The notes below the pieces were generated by a model, which made no database searches, had not been told where the DNA came from, and saw nothing but the letters and a program-made list of their open reading frames with translations. Both the position numbers and the translations under genes were made by a program. A stretch of 64,000 bases of DNA from Parelaphostrongylus tenuis (lineage: Eukaryota; Nematoda; Chromadorea; Rhabditida; Metastrongylidae): contig JAHQIW010000116.1 of assembly GCA_019055375.1 (NCBI GenBank), positions 62,001 to 126,000 of the forward strand, given 5' to 3'. Positions within the stretch are counted from its first letter, which is position 1, and each line of letters opens with the position of its first letter. Of this stretch, positions 49,849-61,563 are shown one piece after another.

Positions 49849-50470
49849 CTCTGACGAAGACGGAGCCACTGCGACGTTAGCCAGTATTTTCCTTGAATAA
49901 TGTCGACCTAGCCCCAGATTTGAGCAAAAAGAAGCGCGAAGCTTTAGAAGCGCTCAAGTGCATCAGGAACGTAGTGGAGAGGGCGAAGAACATCCGACTC
50001 TGTGCCCACCTTTTTTGACTCAAAAGTTATCCCTGTTTTATCGCGTGCAGAAGAAACCTGGTTGCTATAAGCACAATGGAGGACCACTTCGCGTTAGGGA
50101 ACGCTCAGTCGAATATTCGATGTTAGAAGCAGGCCATATCTTGCGAATGGTACAAAGGATCCGAAGTTATGATTTACGTCAACGTTCGAAAATCGAAGAT
50201 GTTGTTCTACGCGCTAGGCTATCAATGATATGACGAGCCGGACACGCAATGCGCCTCAAAGACTACTGATGGACGAGAGCCGTTACCAACGACCACCGAC
50301 CGATGATCCGATTTCCTCACGAAACGTCTAGAAGAAAGGCGATGCTCACCGAATTTGTAGAGCAATGGACCCACTTGGCTACACTTCCCTGTGTTAAGAA
50401 AAAATGGAAGCATTGTTGGTGCCCGCTCAAGTTACTCGACGAACAGTGGGACGACAAGTGTTACAAGTGA
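49849..50470 (+). pseudogene. RTE-like non-LTR retrotransposon, C-terminal RT relic
   Basis: In shifting frames the plus strand reads VDLAPDLSKKKREALEALK, NVVERAKNIRLCAHLF, then after a shift in a T6 run FDSKVIPVLSRAEETW. Later come LRQRSKIEDVVLRARLSMI, RAGHAMRLKD, WTRAVTNDHRP and EFVEQW. This ordered set (ETW, IxD..LxxR, RxGHxMR, W) is the conserved region downstream of the RT in nematode RTE/craftsman-type elements. Several stops and frameshifts make it dead, and only the 3' part of the ORF is present. Confidence 0.75.
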
Positions 50471-52493
50471 ATGAAGGTGGTAACATCCTTGTGGTCTTCA
50501 ACGAAAAATCAGTAGGATCACTTTTTGCATGACAAAACTTTGAGTGCGTCGTTACTTCGCGACAGGATATTCAAAGATATCTCATAGAATTTTTCATGGA
50601 TTATGTTTACTCTTTGATAAGTTTCTGAAGTAGATGACGAGCATCTACTAAGCTTTGATGGCTCGTCTAATCGGTGAAACCTCCAACATGAATTGCAGTT
50701 CAATGCCTAGAAACATCTCATAAACGTATATCGCTGTAAAGCATGTCATTTGGCAACAAATTTCATTAAAATGGTTCAACCCACTGGACGGATGAAAACT
50801 GGAATCAGGGCCCGTCTCAGATCAAATATCAAATATATATTCTTGAAACTGATTGTAACATATGTCCACGTAACAGTCATACGGCACGCATTCTGTAATC
50901 TCTGAAAGAACATGACCATGATTGCTTTACTGCACTTGAGTAAAAAAGTTAGTCGTCGATTCCTCTATATAATGGAAAGATTTCCGAGGAACTAACTGAA
51001 CGAAAAGGCACCGTGCAACTGGAGAGACTGAAAGGCCGAAGCACGTGTCTTGCACTGTATAAGTGCTATAACAGATCGCATAAAAGGCTCAAATTGCATT
51101 GTCAGATTACATTGTTTCTGAGTGAGGTCTCAAAATAGTCGATTACATTGATATCCTTAAAATATATAAAAAACTGGCCCTCGAAAATATACAAGAATAA
51201 GTGAAGTATGAAGAAAGAAAACACATTTTGAAATCTGTGACAACACTATATAAAAAACCGCTTCCCAAAACGTGGTAAAGCAACAATACTTTTTGTAAAA
51301 AAAGCATTTGAAATTAATCTTACTAATTTGTGAATGAGCATGCAAATCAACTTCAGAATAATCATAAAAGTGCCCTCAAATCTGCCCTTTGAAAGTTTGT
51401 TCTATTCGAACTCAAATATAAAATGGAAATTGAAAAAGTAAGCAGAAACCCAAAAATTTTAAGAGATAGTCGTTAAAGAACACTGAGATTCAAACGATTG
51501 TTTGGCTTTTCACTATCACTTTACCATGAACACCTGTTTTTTTAGCACATTCGCGACGAAACCGGTTGTTTTCTGACAACAACTCATAACTTCGTCACTA
51601 TGAGAGCAGTAAAGTTGAGAACTTTACAATCCTATGGAAAGAAGTTCAATCTATCAGTGCTTCAGGAAAACACAATATTCCTATGAAGTATCAATTCAGC
51701 TCAAAACTGGTCAGGATATCGACCCTCATAAGGTGAACGAAGAATTTCAAGCTTTCAAAGCTTACGACGAAAAGACACCCGCTGTGAAGCCAGCGATACA
51801 TTTGTAGAACATTATTGTGTCTTGCTGGAAAGAATTTGTGCTGTTCCCATTGTACACGTTCAAATTATAAACGTTTGCAGCATATATGTGAAAGAAACGT
51901 ATGTTATGGGCTCCAAAAGTCACAATGTAAGGCTGGGAGAGGGAATAAAATAGCTTGCAACTTAGAGCGGAAATTTTGTGTAATACAGTGATTTTCATGT
52001 TGATCATCAGAATCCACGATGAACTGAGGACGTGATGGGCTAAACTGGAAAGCAGCCATTATTTTTGAACTATATAATTTGAAGTTATGTCTCTGCAAAT
52101 GCAAAAACATTGGAGATTTAGTAACACTGAAAAAGAAATCAACCCACATGTTCCAGTTGTTAGAACATGATGTGGTGAAAAGACGATCAGCAAGAGAAGA
52201 CGAGAAACAGTAAATGGTAAGTTTTACGATTGAGCGACCACACCCTCCCAATCCTTAATTATGAAGAGTTTCCACGAAATCGTCACGTTAATGTCCAATG
52301 GTCTCTTCGACGTACACAATACATTCGTCAGCCCTTTCCTCTGAACAAAACCGGTTGCCGTTAGGCCACTCTTGGTATGATTAGCTGAAAATGACAGCGG
52401 CACCACCACTATTGAATTCTAGTTTTTATCATGAAAAAACTTCCACGAAACGTGATCGATGCTTTTTCAAGAAGTTGTTCGTTTCTCAATTGC
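50471..52493. other. No gene recognised
   Basis: AT-rich. 51005-51075 (gactgaaaggccgaagcacg then tgtcttgcactgtataagtg) recurs partly at 6960-7020 and vaguely resembles the hammerhead family core. It is too decayed to call. Confidence 0.4.
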
Positions 52494-52640
52494 ATGTAGC
52501 GCAATAGTTAAAGGTGTCCCGAGTTATAAGCGGGATCGTTGACTCCATCTATCACTCTCAAAAGACCGAGCCTTCATCCCTTTGGGGCGGGCAAATTGGG
52601 AATCAGCTTGTATGGAAGAGTAGAAAGCAATGCTTAAAGT
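52494..52640 (+). repeat. tRNA-derived SINE (family 2), copy b
   Basis: tgcatgtagcgcaatagtta then aaggtgtcccgagttataag is the head. The body ends ggggcgggcaaattgggaat and cagcttgtatggaagag, like tails of strongylid SINEs (from memory). It shares the head with 45645. Confidence 0.5.
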
Positions 52641-53490
52641 CCGGAAGTATTTATGTACCACATATGTGCTCCTCTACCTCTAATGCGTGACAGTTTTGAA
52701 TGCACTACTCGTTTCTGAGTGAACAATGACGAGAGCTTGCAAGTTTTTATTTATTTAGAAGCGTTTGCGACGTTAGAGAAAATTAAAGCAAATAGAATTT
52801 GGTATTGTTTTACTTGATCCTATGAAAAAGCTTTTTTCCGCGATCCAAAAATTACTCCAATGTTTTAAATACAAGGTTTTTAGATTATATTACTCTGGAT
52901 CGAATGTCACCTACGACGATAGTATACAATGCAACAACTTTCAACAAGCTTCAAGCAAGTTTTGATGGATTCCTGTTAACGCTACTTGTATACGATGTTA
53001 TACTCAAATATCACGCTATAGGAGATGAGAAAATTGCCAGATTGCGTACATATTATACGATTTCGAAGGCAGCAATTTGTCTCTTGGGCAGTTGAGGATC
53101 TATCGATAATCGAAGATAATAGCCCTTTGTTGTTGTGGGTAATGCCAGGATTGCATCCAGCACCAGTTTTCAATGACGAAGGACTGAATTTTGAATTACA
53201 AAAATCTAGAACATTGTCAGGCAATAGATTTGCAAGTCGACATTCATTAACCTTAGCATAAATGATTAACAATGCTTAATAAGTTATATTCAGAAGCTCA
53301 CGTAGAGTAGTTTGGGAACATTCATTTTGGTAAAGTTTTTAAACAATCCCGTTTTTAAGGGCTTCGACTATCCGAGCCAATTGTTTACAGTCATTCGGCC
53401 TTGTCGTATGGGTCTCTAGTCTCATCAAGTCAAATCTTTTAGAGAAGGGGTTCCATTTGAACCAAATTAGTTTTGACGACCCACCTTGAA
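52641..53490. other. No gene recognised
   Basis: AT-rich with overlapping short frames on both strands near 53000-53260. No motif seen. Confidence 0.4.
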
Positions 53491-53494
53491 AGGA

Positions 53495-53600
53495 CGAGAA
53501 GGGCGACTGAGTGAATTAAAGTGATTCTGAAAAAGGAGAAGACGCCAAAACGTTCGCCAACAATAGTTTTGTAACAATCTCGTATATACCATGAAAGCAT
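53495..53600 (+). repeat. Penelope terminal-repeat relic
   Basis: gattctgaaaaaggagaaga then cgccaaaacgttcgccaac is the CTGAAGAAGG...GCCGAAACGTTCGCC signature with two substitutions. Confidence 0.5.
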
Positions 53601-56600
53601 CAGAGTAATATCAAAGGATGCGCATTTACGCAGTTTAAAAGAAAAAATTGCATAAATAGATGAAGTACGCTTTTCTAGAATCGATTTAGATTATTCGCCG
53701 CGTGAAAAATCTTAAAAGAATATTAAGGGGCTAAACAGTAAAGTATTATTTTGCAGCTCGAGGAACGATTATAAATCGTTCTTCAAGCCAGGAATTCTTC
53801 AATACAAATAAATTAACTCTTTTGACCTTCTATAACTACATGGGGTTGCGTACTACTTATTTCTTTATCATATGCCGCCCACATGCCTTCGAAGATAACT
53901 CTGCACCATACTCTAATAATAATGAAAAGCCAATAAAATATATGAATAGTGGAAAGTAGAGAGATAGGTGAAAAAGTATTTCCTTATAAGACCATTAATG
54001 GATGCATTTCATTAAGCACGTCCCACGTCCATGCAAGGGAAGCAGATTCGATTGACATTGTAGAGAGATGTTGGCTAATTGCTGGCATAAATCACAAAGC
54101 AGCTTCTGAGTGCGTCGCTGCAGGTGAGTCCACAAATGAGTAATTACAGCTGGTGCAAGTTCCATTTTGGACCGGCATTTCACACGACATTAAGGATTGA
54201 TGATGGTATTAACGGATGGAAAAAAATATAACGCACCTACCTTGGTACATCCATGAAAAACATGCTGAGCTTTTAACTCCGCTGAAACACAAGCTCCGAA
54301 GGATTGTGCATGGCGTGCTTAGTGCGAAACCAAAATTTCGGAGCAGAAAACTGTGTGTATCTTGGGGCGCATACATTTCTGTGATACACATAGCACTTGA
54401 CGACGAGGATGTTGCCTAACTGCCGTATGATACTAGAAGGTGATCACTGGTTGTGCTCTTGTGATATGGCAGTTCAGAAATGACCTACTCTTAGAAAGAA
54501 CCTCTTCGCAGTAGATCTTTCACTTTACACGAGACGTCAAGCTAAAGATGAAGACCCATTACTACAAACTTTCTATAACGATCGATAGGAGTCAATGAAG
54601 ACCTAGCAATAGGCTCTTTTAGATAGCCGGTTATTATTAAAGATCCTAGGAAAGTCCTCTGGAGACTTCAAGAATCTCGCTAATCATCGGACGGACAGCG
54701 GTAATCTTAAGAACTTGTGCAGCAAAACTGTACAGTCAGATGACCACCAGAGTGCTTAGATATAAGCAAACCCTAGAAGGTCAGATGGCTTTGTGTCTGC
54801 CATTACCTTCTTTTGGGGTACGCAGTAGAGTTCACTGCAATGTACCCATCAGTATTTCCCCTGTTTGTGAAGACAAAATACTAACAAATAGTATGTAAAT
54901 CTCCACAGTCATAAAATCTTGTTTATAGTTTATTCTGAAGATTATAGCAGTGGAATGATTGTTGTTGCGAAAAGCGAACGTTACGCACTATACCACAGTT
55001 CATTAACACGAACACCCCCGTCAGCCAATCACTATTGAATGGACGATAAACATTTTGTGAGAGAAGAATAATCAGTTGCTTCAGTCTCTTACCTTTCACT
55101 CTTTACGCCTTCACCCCTTTTTTTCTGCCCTTTCGTGCCTACCTTTTCTGTTTCTTCCCATCTCATTTCTTTTTCTCAGTTTCTAAACACGTTCACTCAG
55201 CTCTCTTCCTTTTTTTCACCGGTTTTCAATTCTCCATCTTTCTTCTTGAATTCATTCAATTGAACTGTTAACTCATCTCCAGCTCATTTGATCGCTTTAA
55301 CATCCTAATTTCAGCACGTGTAAAAACCCACACAGCGGAGCTGTCAGATTGTATCTAGTAAGCCACTTACGTCCACAGAACCTCTTGACAAGCCAGAAGA
55401 GAGATTCTTTGTTAATTTCTTGTCACTCGCAGCAGAGATTGGAAGCCTTGTGCGAGAAACGTTGATTCTCACATGTCCATGAATACCAAAAGATTATTTG
55501 AAAAAAACTTCATGTAGTCGGTCTTTTTTCTAGCTTCTCAAAATATTTGCGTTAAGAAGAATATAGTAAATATTATGATGAACCGAAATGAAAATCTCTC
55601 GCAGTAAAATCGCATTAAATGTCATTAATCTACATTGTTGCCGGAATACGCTGATAATTTATTCATACTCTTGCGAGTAACTTTTCAAAAAATCGGATTA
55701 ACGTTGTTGTTCTCCAAAAAATATGCTTTTACTTCCTGAATATTCGATTTCCTCTGATTTCTGACTAATCAAATGGATTTTCTGGTCCTTTCCGAATATA
55801 AGTGGACGAATAAGAAACCGATCTCATTCGCTGGAGATGAACTTTTTATACGAGTGTTAGCAATTATTCCAAAGCTGGGACTTGAGACTACAGCCCCAGG
55901 TCGTTGGCTTTTCAAACACCCCGTTAACCCTTATACCATCCAGATCAAAATGTTTCACGTTGACCTTTCGCCTTCATTTATATCATGCGTAAATTTGCTG
56001 AAAGTCAAAAAGCATATCAATGTGTCGAGGAATTTCCGTAGTATTTTAATAAATCGACTTATCAGCAGTTTCCTTCGAAGTGAATGAAAAATTCCCAATT
56101 GAATAACAATATGTCGTTCGCCCTGCCTTGTCGAGTAGCCTGCAAACAATTTGCCAAAAATGCAAAGCTCAATCTTAATTTCTCTGCTCGACCGTATTTC
56201 TAGAAGATAAGCACATTGCTAGAATCGGGAAACATTGCGCTATCAGATGATTACTAATAGTCTAAAGAACGAGCTCTGTCCGGTGAGTTTCAAAGCAAAA
56301 ATCAAAAGATCAGAGGATATCAAAAGATCAAGAAGCTTTCTAAAAGCAAACACATTTTTGAGTTCTTTGAAGCTTGTGCTATAGTATTAGTACTGACACT
56401 TTAAGGAATGAGTTTTGTCCAGACAAATATAAGCGAGATGAGAGAGGAAAAACACGTGTTTTATGGAACATGATTTTAGTTAAGATGTTACAGCGTTATA
56501 AATGGGTGTTGTGAAAAACTAGCGATGTGCGGTGGAGCATATCTCAAGTCTCAGCTTTCGAATCGTTACTTAACTCCTGTAAAGTACCTATCCGGCGAAT

Positions 56601-57210
56601 GGCATTAGGTTTTCATCTGTTCCCTTATAGATAGAAAGAACCGATCTTCCGACAAAAGCATCACTTATATCAACCAAAATCACGCCAATCACATAGTCAA
56701 GGGGTTGGGTGTCACTAAGCCTACAATTTTCTCTGTTAGGCCTCAAAGCTCTTCAAAAGGCTCCGTTCTCGTTTAAGCAGAAAGGTCTCGTAATATTATC
56801 ATGAACACCTAATCAAATGTTGATCAGTAAAAAGGCAAAGGTAGCAGAGTTTATAGGCTTAAGCCCTCGATAAACTTACCAGAAGGGTGAAGATCAAACT
56901 TCAGGCTTGAAATTGAAAACCAGAAACACCACCTTTTAAATTACGATGAAACATTATGCAAAGACATGCAAACTTGAAGGCAGTGCCTAGAGTAGCGAGC
57001 GTTAGAAATACATCCTATCATTCAAGGTCAAGGTTTTGTAAAAAGAAATATATAATCTCCATCTATACAGACTTCAAATCATTTACGTATCTCGAAAATT
57101 CCACCACTCTATTCCCTGTCTGGTATCGTCACCTACACAGTTTCTTGAACTTCCGCGTTAGCTCATCCACCACTTGCCCATCAAGTGCTGACCTAGCAGC
57201 TTCATTTTAG
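53601..57210. other. Gene-poor stretch with a pyrimidine-rich tract
   Basis: No gene recognised. At 55079-55260 the plus strand is strongly C/T biased (ctttcactctttacgccttc and similar) for about 180 bases. Frames near 54001-54419 and 55773-56087 lack support. Confidence 0.4.
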
Positions 57211-57214
57211 TATT

Positions 57215-57360
57215 GTGGTATATATCACAATTATTATTTGAGCTGACATGTCATGCCGTCTGTTGATGGGCTTCTTATACAACCCGATACACGAGTTTCG
57301 GCCTCGCCTTCGTCTCCAGCCAATCCTCTCTGAGTGCTCCAGTACCCCAATAAAAGTAGG
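57215..57360 (-). repeat. Hammerhead-family repeat, ribozyme partly deleted
   Basis: Minus-strand order: tactggagcact, aggattggctggagacgaag, then gaggccgaaactcgtgtatc, gggttgtataagaagcccat and cagacggcatgacatgtc. Compared with other copies the 5' strand of stem I and CUGACGA are missing, while GAAAC, stem III and the 3' strand of stem I remain. Confidence 0.65.
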
Positions 57361-57471
57361 CGACGATGAACGATTTGTACGATTACCGTCAAGGGGAAAA
57401 ATGACTAGATCGCAAGTGTTGTATACTCAATTGTTCTTGGCAATTATCGTGAGATAGCAATGAAATATCAC

Positions 57472-57625
57472 TGGGGAACTGGCGATCCCAAGAGAATTGG
57501 CTGATGGCGAAGGGCTCTGCCCGTCTGACGAGCCTACTCAAGGCTTAAACACGTGTATCGGATTGTACAAGAGTCCATTAACAGACCACATCACATGTTG
57601 GCTCGAATAACAATTATGACATATA
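57472..57625 (+). repeat. Hammerhead-family repeat, copy in tandem 1
   Basis: ggggaactggcgatcccaag, ttggctgatggcgaagggc, then the ribozyme region 57519-57563 and ttgtacaagagtcc with cagaccacatcacatgttgg. CTGACGA (57525) and stem II GCC/GGC are intact. GAAA has become TTAAA and stem I has two mismatches. Confidence 0.7.
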
Positions 57626-57774
57626 GAAATTTTGGTGTGCTCCTAAGAAAACACTCGAAACGAACGGTGTGATATTTGAAAATAAAAGTGAAGAACAATC
57701 GAGTGTACAACACTGCCGATCAAGTGATTTTTTCACTTGACGGCATTTATGCAAATCGTTCGTTGTCACCTACT

Positions 57775-57880
57775 CTTAATGGGGGACTAAAGCACCCCGA
57801 AAAGACTGGCTAAAGACGAAGGGCGCTGCCCGACTGATGAGGCTGCTTAAGGCAGAAATATGTGTATCCGACTCAAGAAA
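57775..57880 (+). repeat. Hammerhead-family repeat, copy in tandem 2
   Basis: It starts gggggactaaagcaccccga and leads into the ribozyme at 57828-57872. The 3' block after the ribozyme is lost. Its CUGAUGA lies 309 bp from that of the previous copy in the same orientation. Confidence 0.7.
57828..57872 (+). ncRNA. Hammerhead ribozyme with intact core boxes
   Basis: CTGATGA (57834) and GAAA (57855) both match the catalytic consensus. Stem III is ATAT/GTGT with G-U pairs and A17. Stem II (GGCTGCTTAAGGCA) has a G-A at its base. Stem I GCCCGA/TCCGAC has two mismatches. It has the best core of the five copies but weakened helices, so activity is uncertain. Confidence 0.55.
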
Positions 57881-59934
57881 ACATTCTAAGCGAAATAATG
57901 TGGGATAGTTGTACTTGCATGTTGGTAGGCCCTTATCGCAGTCAGTATTCGTCGTTTGCTGATCGAAATATGACCCTCGTTTCCAAGTCTGGTCCTGATT
58001 TACGAGCCTCGTTGGGACTAGAGACTAGGGTCAAGCCAGTAGTCATACTTTTATTATACATATAGCGACTGCGCTTTCTGTGCTTTCCTTTATGTAAAAT
58101 AGTGAGTACAGTGAAAGTATGTGATTTTCTGCTTACATATCTACGTCGCTGCATACTTGGTGATGTGTTGATCGGTAGGTAATCCTAACGTAAAAGGAAA
58201 CAATTATCGAACAATTGAAATGAAGTACACAGATGTAAGGTCGTTAGATGCGTTACATTGACCTTCCCTACAATTCAATGGATGTGTTTGCTTATCAGAA
58301 TATGCTAGATATGGATAAAATAAAGCTGTATAACTTTATTTTCGTTGCACTCCTACAGTTTCCTCCACAACTCCAAATTAACTTTATCTAGTAGCTCTCC
58401 CTTCCTCTTTCAAAACTCCGACGGCATCTGAAATTTTTTTCGGTTTGAGCATCTATTGCATAATGTCTTTTCTGCTGTAAAATGACACCTTTTACTAGTG
58501 GGTTACTGAACCAGATACATCAGAAAAGAAGAGGAGGAGTTCATCCCTGGTTGATTACGTAGAGGCACAATGTTTTCTTGACCCTACTGAGCATAGTAGT
58601 GTGGTTTAAAGCAGTACTTGCATTATGAAGTAATTTCGAGCTCATCCCGTAATTCTTTTTATCCTCAAAGTGAGTCCATCTGAATTCCCCAACTACGAAG
58701 GCTATGGGTCTTCATATCAATGGAATAAGGATTTTAACCATAGACGAGTGTACCGCAAAGTACCTCCAGTCACTTCGCTAAGCACATCAACACAATTAAC
58801 AGACACGACTGCATCAACAAATTTTTGATGGTCAAAAACCACCTCGATACCTACACACTTTTTTACAAAAACAATCTCTCATTCGAGCCGTTTGATGCTA
58901 TAGGCTACATTTTCTTTTTTTGAACCAAGCAGCCTGGTTGCTACTGAGGCGTAGACAATTTCTAACATGGGTTAACCATTAATAGGGGCTTCCAAAATAA
59001 AGTGAATGAACTATCCCAGATTTGAAGAGTGCTGGATAAAGAACTTTATTCTTCAATGAGTGAGCATTATGATAAGTCTTGAATATCAACTATAAGCCGT
59101 CCACACAGCAGAGAGTCGAATTGTTGCCTCTGAGCTAAAATCATCTTATTAAAGGCATAGTGCTTTGTCTAGATCATTTACTGACTTGCTTAAAATGAAA
59201 TAGCTTTTGTCCACCATTTAGACAGAATATAAAATCGAGGCAACTAGAATGGCTGAATAGCTAATAGAATTTGATATGTACATTTCGACAAGAATTATGA
59301 TTGGAATTTTCCTTAGTGATGTTTCAAAGTTACGAGTCGATCAATGTTCTTGTCAGCAATCTGTTGTTGAAATTCGATTGCTACGCACTTCGCTGTTGTT
59401 CACTGATTACATCGATAATAAGTGATGATTTCATACTTCTATTGTGTCAATGCCGTAGGTTTGATCTCATGGGTCAACTCGTGTGTTGTTGCTTTTCTAA
59501 AAAACAGCATCCACAAGGTCTTATCTCAATCTCAGTTTGTTGAGAAACAGCTGTGATGCTATATATGTTCTATGTTATACTATGTTATATAATATATATG
59601 GTCGCGGTTGCAGTAGTCTTTTCATGAAGTTTCTTACAACCACGTTAAGTGGTTACAGTGTAGCGATGGTAAGTTACTGCCGTGAGTGAAAGCATTTGTT
59701 TGAAGACATTTCGAGAATAAAGCCCCTCATAACTTTCTAGATCTCTTAAGAGCTACCATAACGTTACAAGTCGGCTAGAATATTCACTTGATGTTTCATG
59801 TTCAACAGAACTATCTAGATCGTGGAAATCACCTGTTACACCTACACGACTTGCCCATCAGTTGACCATCGTCAGAGTTGGGGATAGAACTACGTTGGGA
59901 GAGAAGTTCCTTCACACTCTCGAGAAATTCAAAT
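57881..59934. other. No gene recognised
   Basis: 57970-58035 holds an imperfect inverted repeat (gaccctcgtttccaagtct against gggactagagactagggtc). The remainder shows only short unsupported frames and an AT run near 59570-59600. Confidence 0.4.
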
Positions 59935-59974
59935 TTTATGTAACTAAGAGAATTGAGTGGTGAACAAAAATACG

Positions 59975-60046
59975 ACCTCAGGCGGGAATCGAACCCACGT
60001 TTCATCCTATCCGGGGACGCGTGCTCTACCACTACACCACTGAGGC
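59975..60046 (-). repeat. Complete tRNA-like head of SINE family 1, copy d
   Basis: A 72-nt cloverleaf can be drawn: acceptor GCCTCAG/CTGAGGT, D stem GTGT/GCAC, anticodon stem CGTCC/GGATG, T stem GTGGG/CCCGC with loop TTCGATT. The anticodon loop is CCGGATA, with C instead of the universal U33, and the other copies have different loops. I therefore read it as a SINE head with a good Pol III promoter rather than a tRNA for Ser (GGA). SINE body follows to about 59939 and the upstream segment to about 60150. Confidence 0.6.
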
Positions 60047-60182
60047 ACATTTGCCCGACCACTCATTCTTCTACATCTCAATGTTAGCTATCAGCCACCA
60101 ACCTTTGACAGGTTTGGTCGGGTATGCGATTTCGCTTTATAAACCCAGTTGAGCTGATAGCTATTCTAATTACTAATACTTC

Positions 60183-60391
60183 GAAATTACAGTATTTTCA
60201 CTGCTTTTTTCGCAGTGTTATTATGTTCTTATATAACTAAGAGAATTGAGTGGTAGAGCACGCGTCCCCTGATAGGATGAAACGTGGGTTCGATTCCCGC
60301 CTGAGGTCGTGTTTTTGTTCACCACTCAATTCTCTTAGTTACATAAGAACATAATAACACTGCGAAAAAAGCAGTAAAATTACTGTAATTT
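60183..60391 (+). repeat. SINE family 1, copy e, in long inverted repeat
   Basis: 60183-60253 and 60322-60391 are near-perfect reverse complements of about 70 bases. They enclose a tRNA-like segment (tagagcacgcgtcccctgat; gtgggttcgattcccgcc) whose 5' part is missing. The arms are SINE body sequence, so two body copies face each other around one head. Confidence 0.75.
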
Positions 60392-60439
60392 CAAATTTAT
60401 GTTTGTTTCACACAGTATCGGTTATTGTAATTACAGGAA

Positions 60440-60870
60440 TTTCTCGGGAATAGTTTCATAAGAAAGCAGCTGGACCGAGTATGATGTGTTGAAGGAAAGT
60501 GCCCGACATTGATTCGTAGAAAGCGCGCTATTTCAATTCCAAAACTCACACCGAAAAGAAGATTAAGGAAAAGTTTGACGAACTGGAGGATATCGACATC
60601 TTATTGCATCCAGCCTACAGTCCAGATGCTGCGCCGTCCGCTTATGGTCCAATTTCCACCGCAATGGAACATTTTCTGTGTGGAGCCGATTTGAGACATT
60701 TGGTCAAGTTGAACGCGTTTGTCAGGAGTTTTTTGATTCAAATCAAAGCCTAAGGATTGGTACTTTGAGCATATCCGAGAGCTTGCAGATAGTTGGCAGA
60801 AGATCGTTGATAGTGATGGCTCTTTATTTGAAAAATAATTATCGTCGTTTTTTATTAAATTTGCTATGAA
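60440..60870 (+). pseudogene. Mariner transposase C-terminal relic
   Basis: Pieces in order: KEKFDELEDIDILLHPAYSP, DAAPSAYGPISTAMEHFLCG, then in another frame RFETFGQVERVCQEFFDSNQ, and finally WYFEHIRELADSWQKIVDSD. This is the last catalytic Asp block (HPAYSPDxAPSDY) and tail of a mariner of the same general type as the N-terminal relic at 2.46 kb. It has at least two frameshifts. The final SDY-like motif reads SAY here, so even the residue after the catalytic block has changed. Confidence 0.8.
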
Positions 60871-61279
60871 CTTTGAACTTTCAACGAGTGTTGAGAAAGT
60901 TTTTCTCAACCATATAGACTCACCTTTCGTTCTTCCTGTCACGAGCGTCAAAGTTCTTCCAGTTCTGCTTAATTGACAGATCAAATATTACCGTGCTCTG
61001 TACAACGGTGACTTTTTCTCATCTCTTCACGAATTTCTTAGGATTTCAACAAATACAAATAAGATGTCCCATTTTTGCGTATTGCGAAATGTGGATAGGT
61101 GATAGATGATATTGCAATTACTACTTCAGTATAATTCTCACAGTACGCTTTATTGTTATCATCATTCATTCAGTCTTTTGGCATTGTTATTGTTTTCATT
61201 CATTCAAGCATTTCTTCATAGTTATATGAATCTTAGTTCGACTTTTTACGTGTTTTTCTCTAGTTTTTCTATATTCCAG
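60871..61279. other. No gene recognised
   Basis: AT-rich sequence between the mariner relic and a possible terminal exon. If that exon is real this would be intron. Confidence 0.35.
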
Positions 61280-61360
61280 CCTCACGCTATGTCATGTGAC
61301 TCGGAACTGAATCGCAAACGATTAAGTATGCCGAATCTTAACAAGTTTACGCTCCTATAA
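61280..61360 (+). CDS. Possible terminal exon of an unidentified gene
   Basis: TATATTCCAG precedes an 81-nt phase-0 stretch reading PHAMSCDSELNRKRLSMPNL then NKFTLL and TAA. AATAAA follows 198 bp later at 61558. The polar, basic peptide with an RKRLSMP kinase-site-like motif looks more protein-like than its AT-rich surroundings. No upstream exon was found, and the mariner relic lies only 400 bp upstream. Chance remains likely. Confidence 0.25.
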   Translation, partial: PHAMSCDSELNRKRLSMPNLNKFTLL

Positions 61361-61557
61361 AGTAAATATAATGCCCCATAACAATATCATTCAGTCAACA
61401 AAACAGACTTATCAATTGCTCTTAAGTTTTGATTTAGATTCTACATAAGATTACGAAAAAGTACAGATCGTCGGCTCAATTCACTTTATTAACAATTCTG
61501 GAATGCCGCTTCCTTGCTCTGCTCGATCTTTTCTAATTTTTCTAATTTTTGAGTTTG

Positions 61558-61563
61558 AATAAA
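61558..61563 (+). promoter_or_regulatory. AATAAA, possible polyadenylation signal
   Basis: A canonical hexamer about 200 bp after the possible terminal exon. It has value only if that exon is real, because AATAAA is common in AT-rich DNA. Confidence 0.25.

Noticed and set aside
51003..51075. Further hammerhead copy
   Set aside because: gactgaaaggccgaagcacgtg loosely follows the core order, but stems I and II do not pair. It shares more with a small hairpin repeat at 6960-7020.
55773..56087. Plus-strand 104-codon frame
   Set aside because: No recognisable domain, no flanking splice or start context, and an overlapping minus-strand frame of equal quality.
59975..60046. Calling this a tRNA-Ser (GGA)
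   Set aside because: The cloverleaf is good, but serine tRNAs have a long variable arm, this has four bases there, position 33 is C, and related copies carry other loops. It is treated as a SINE head.
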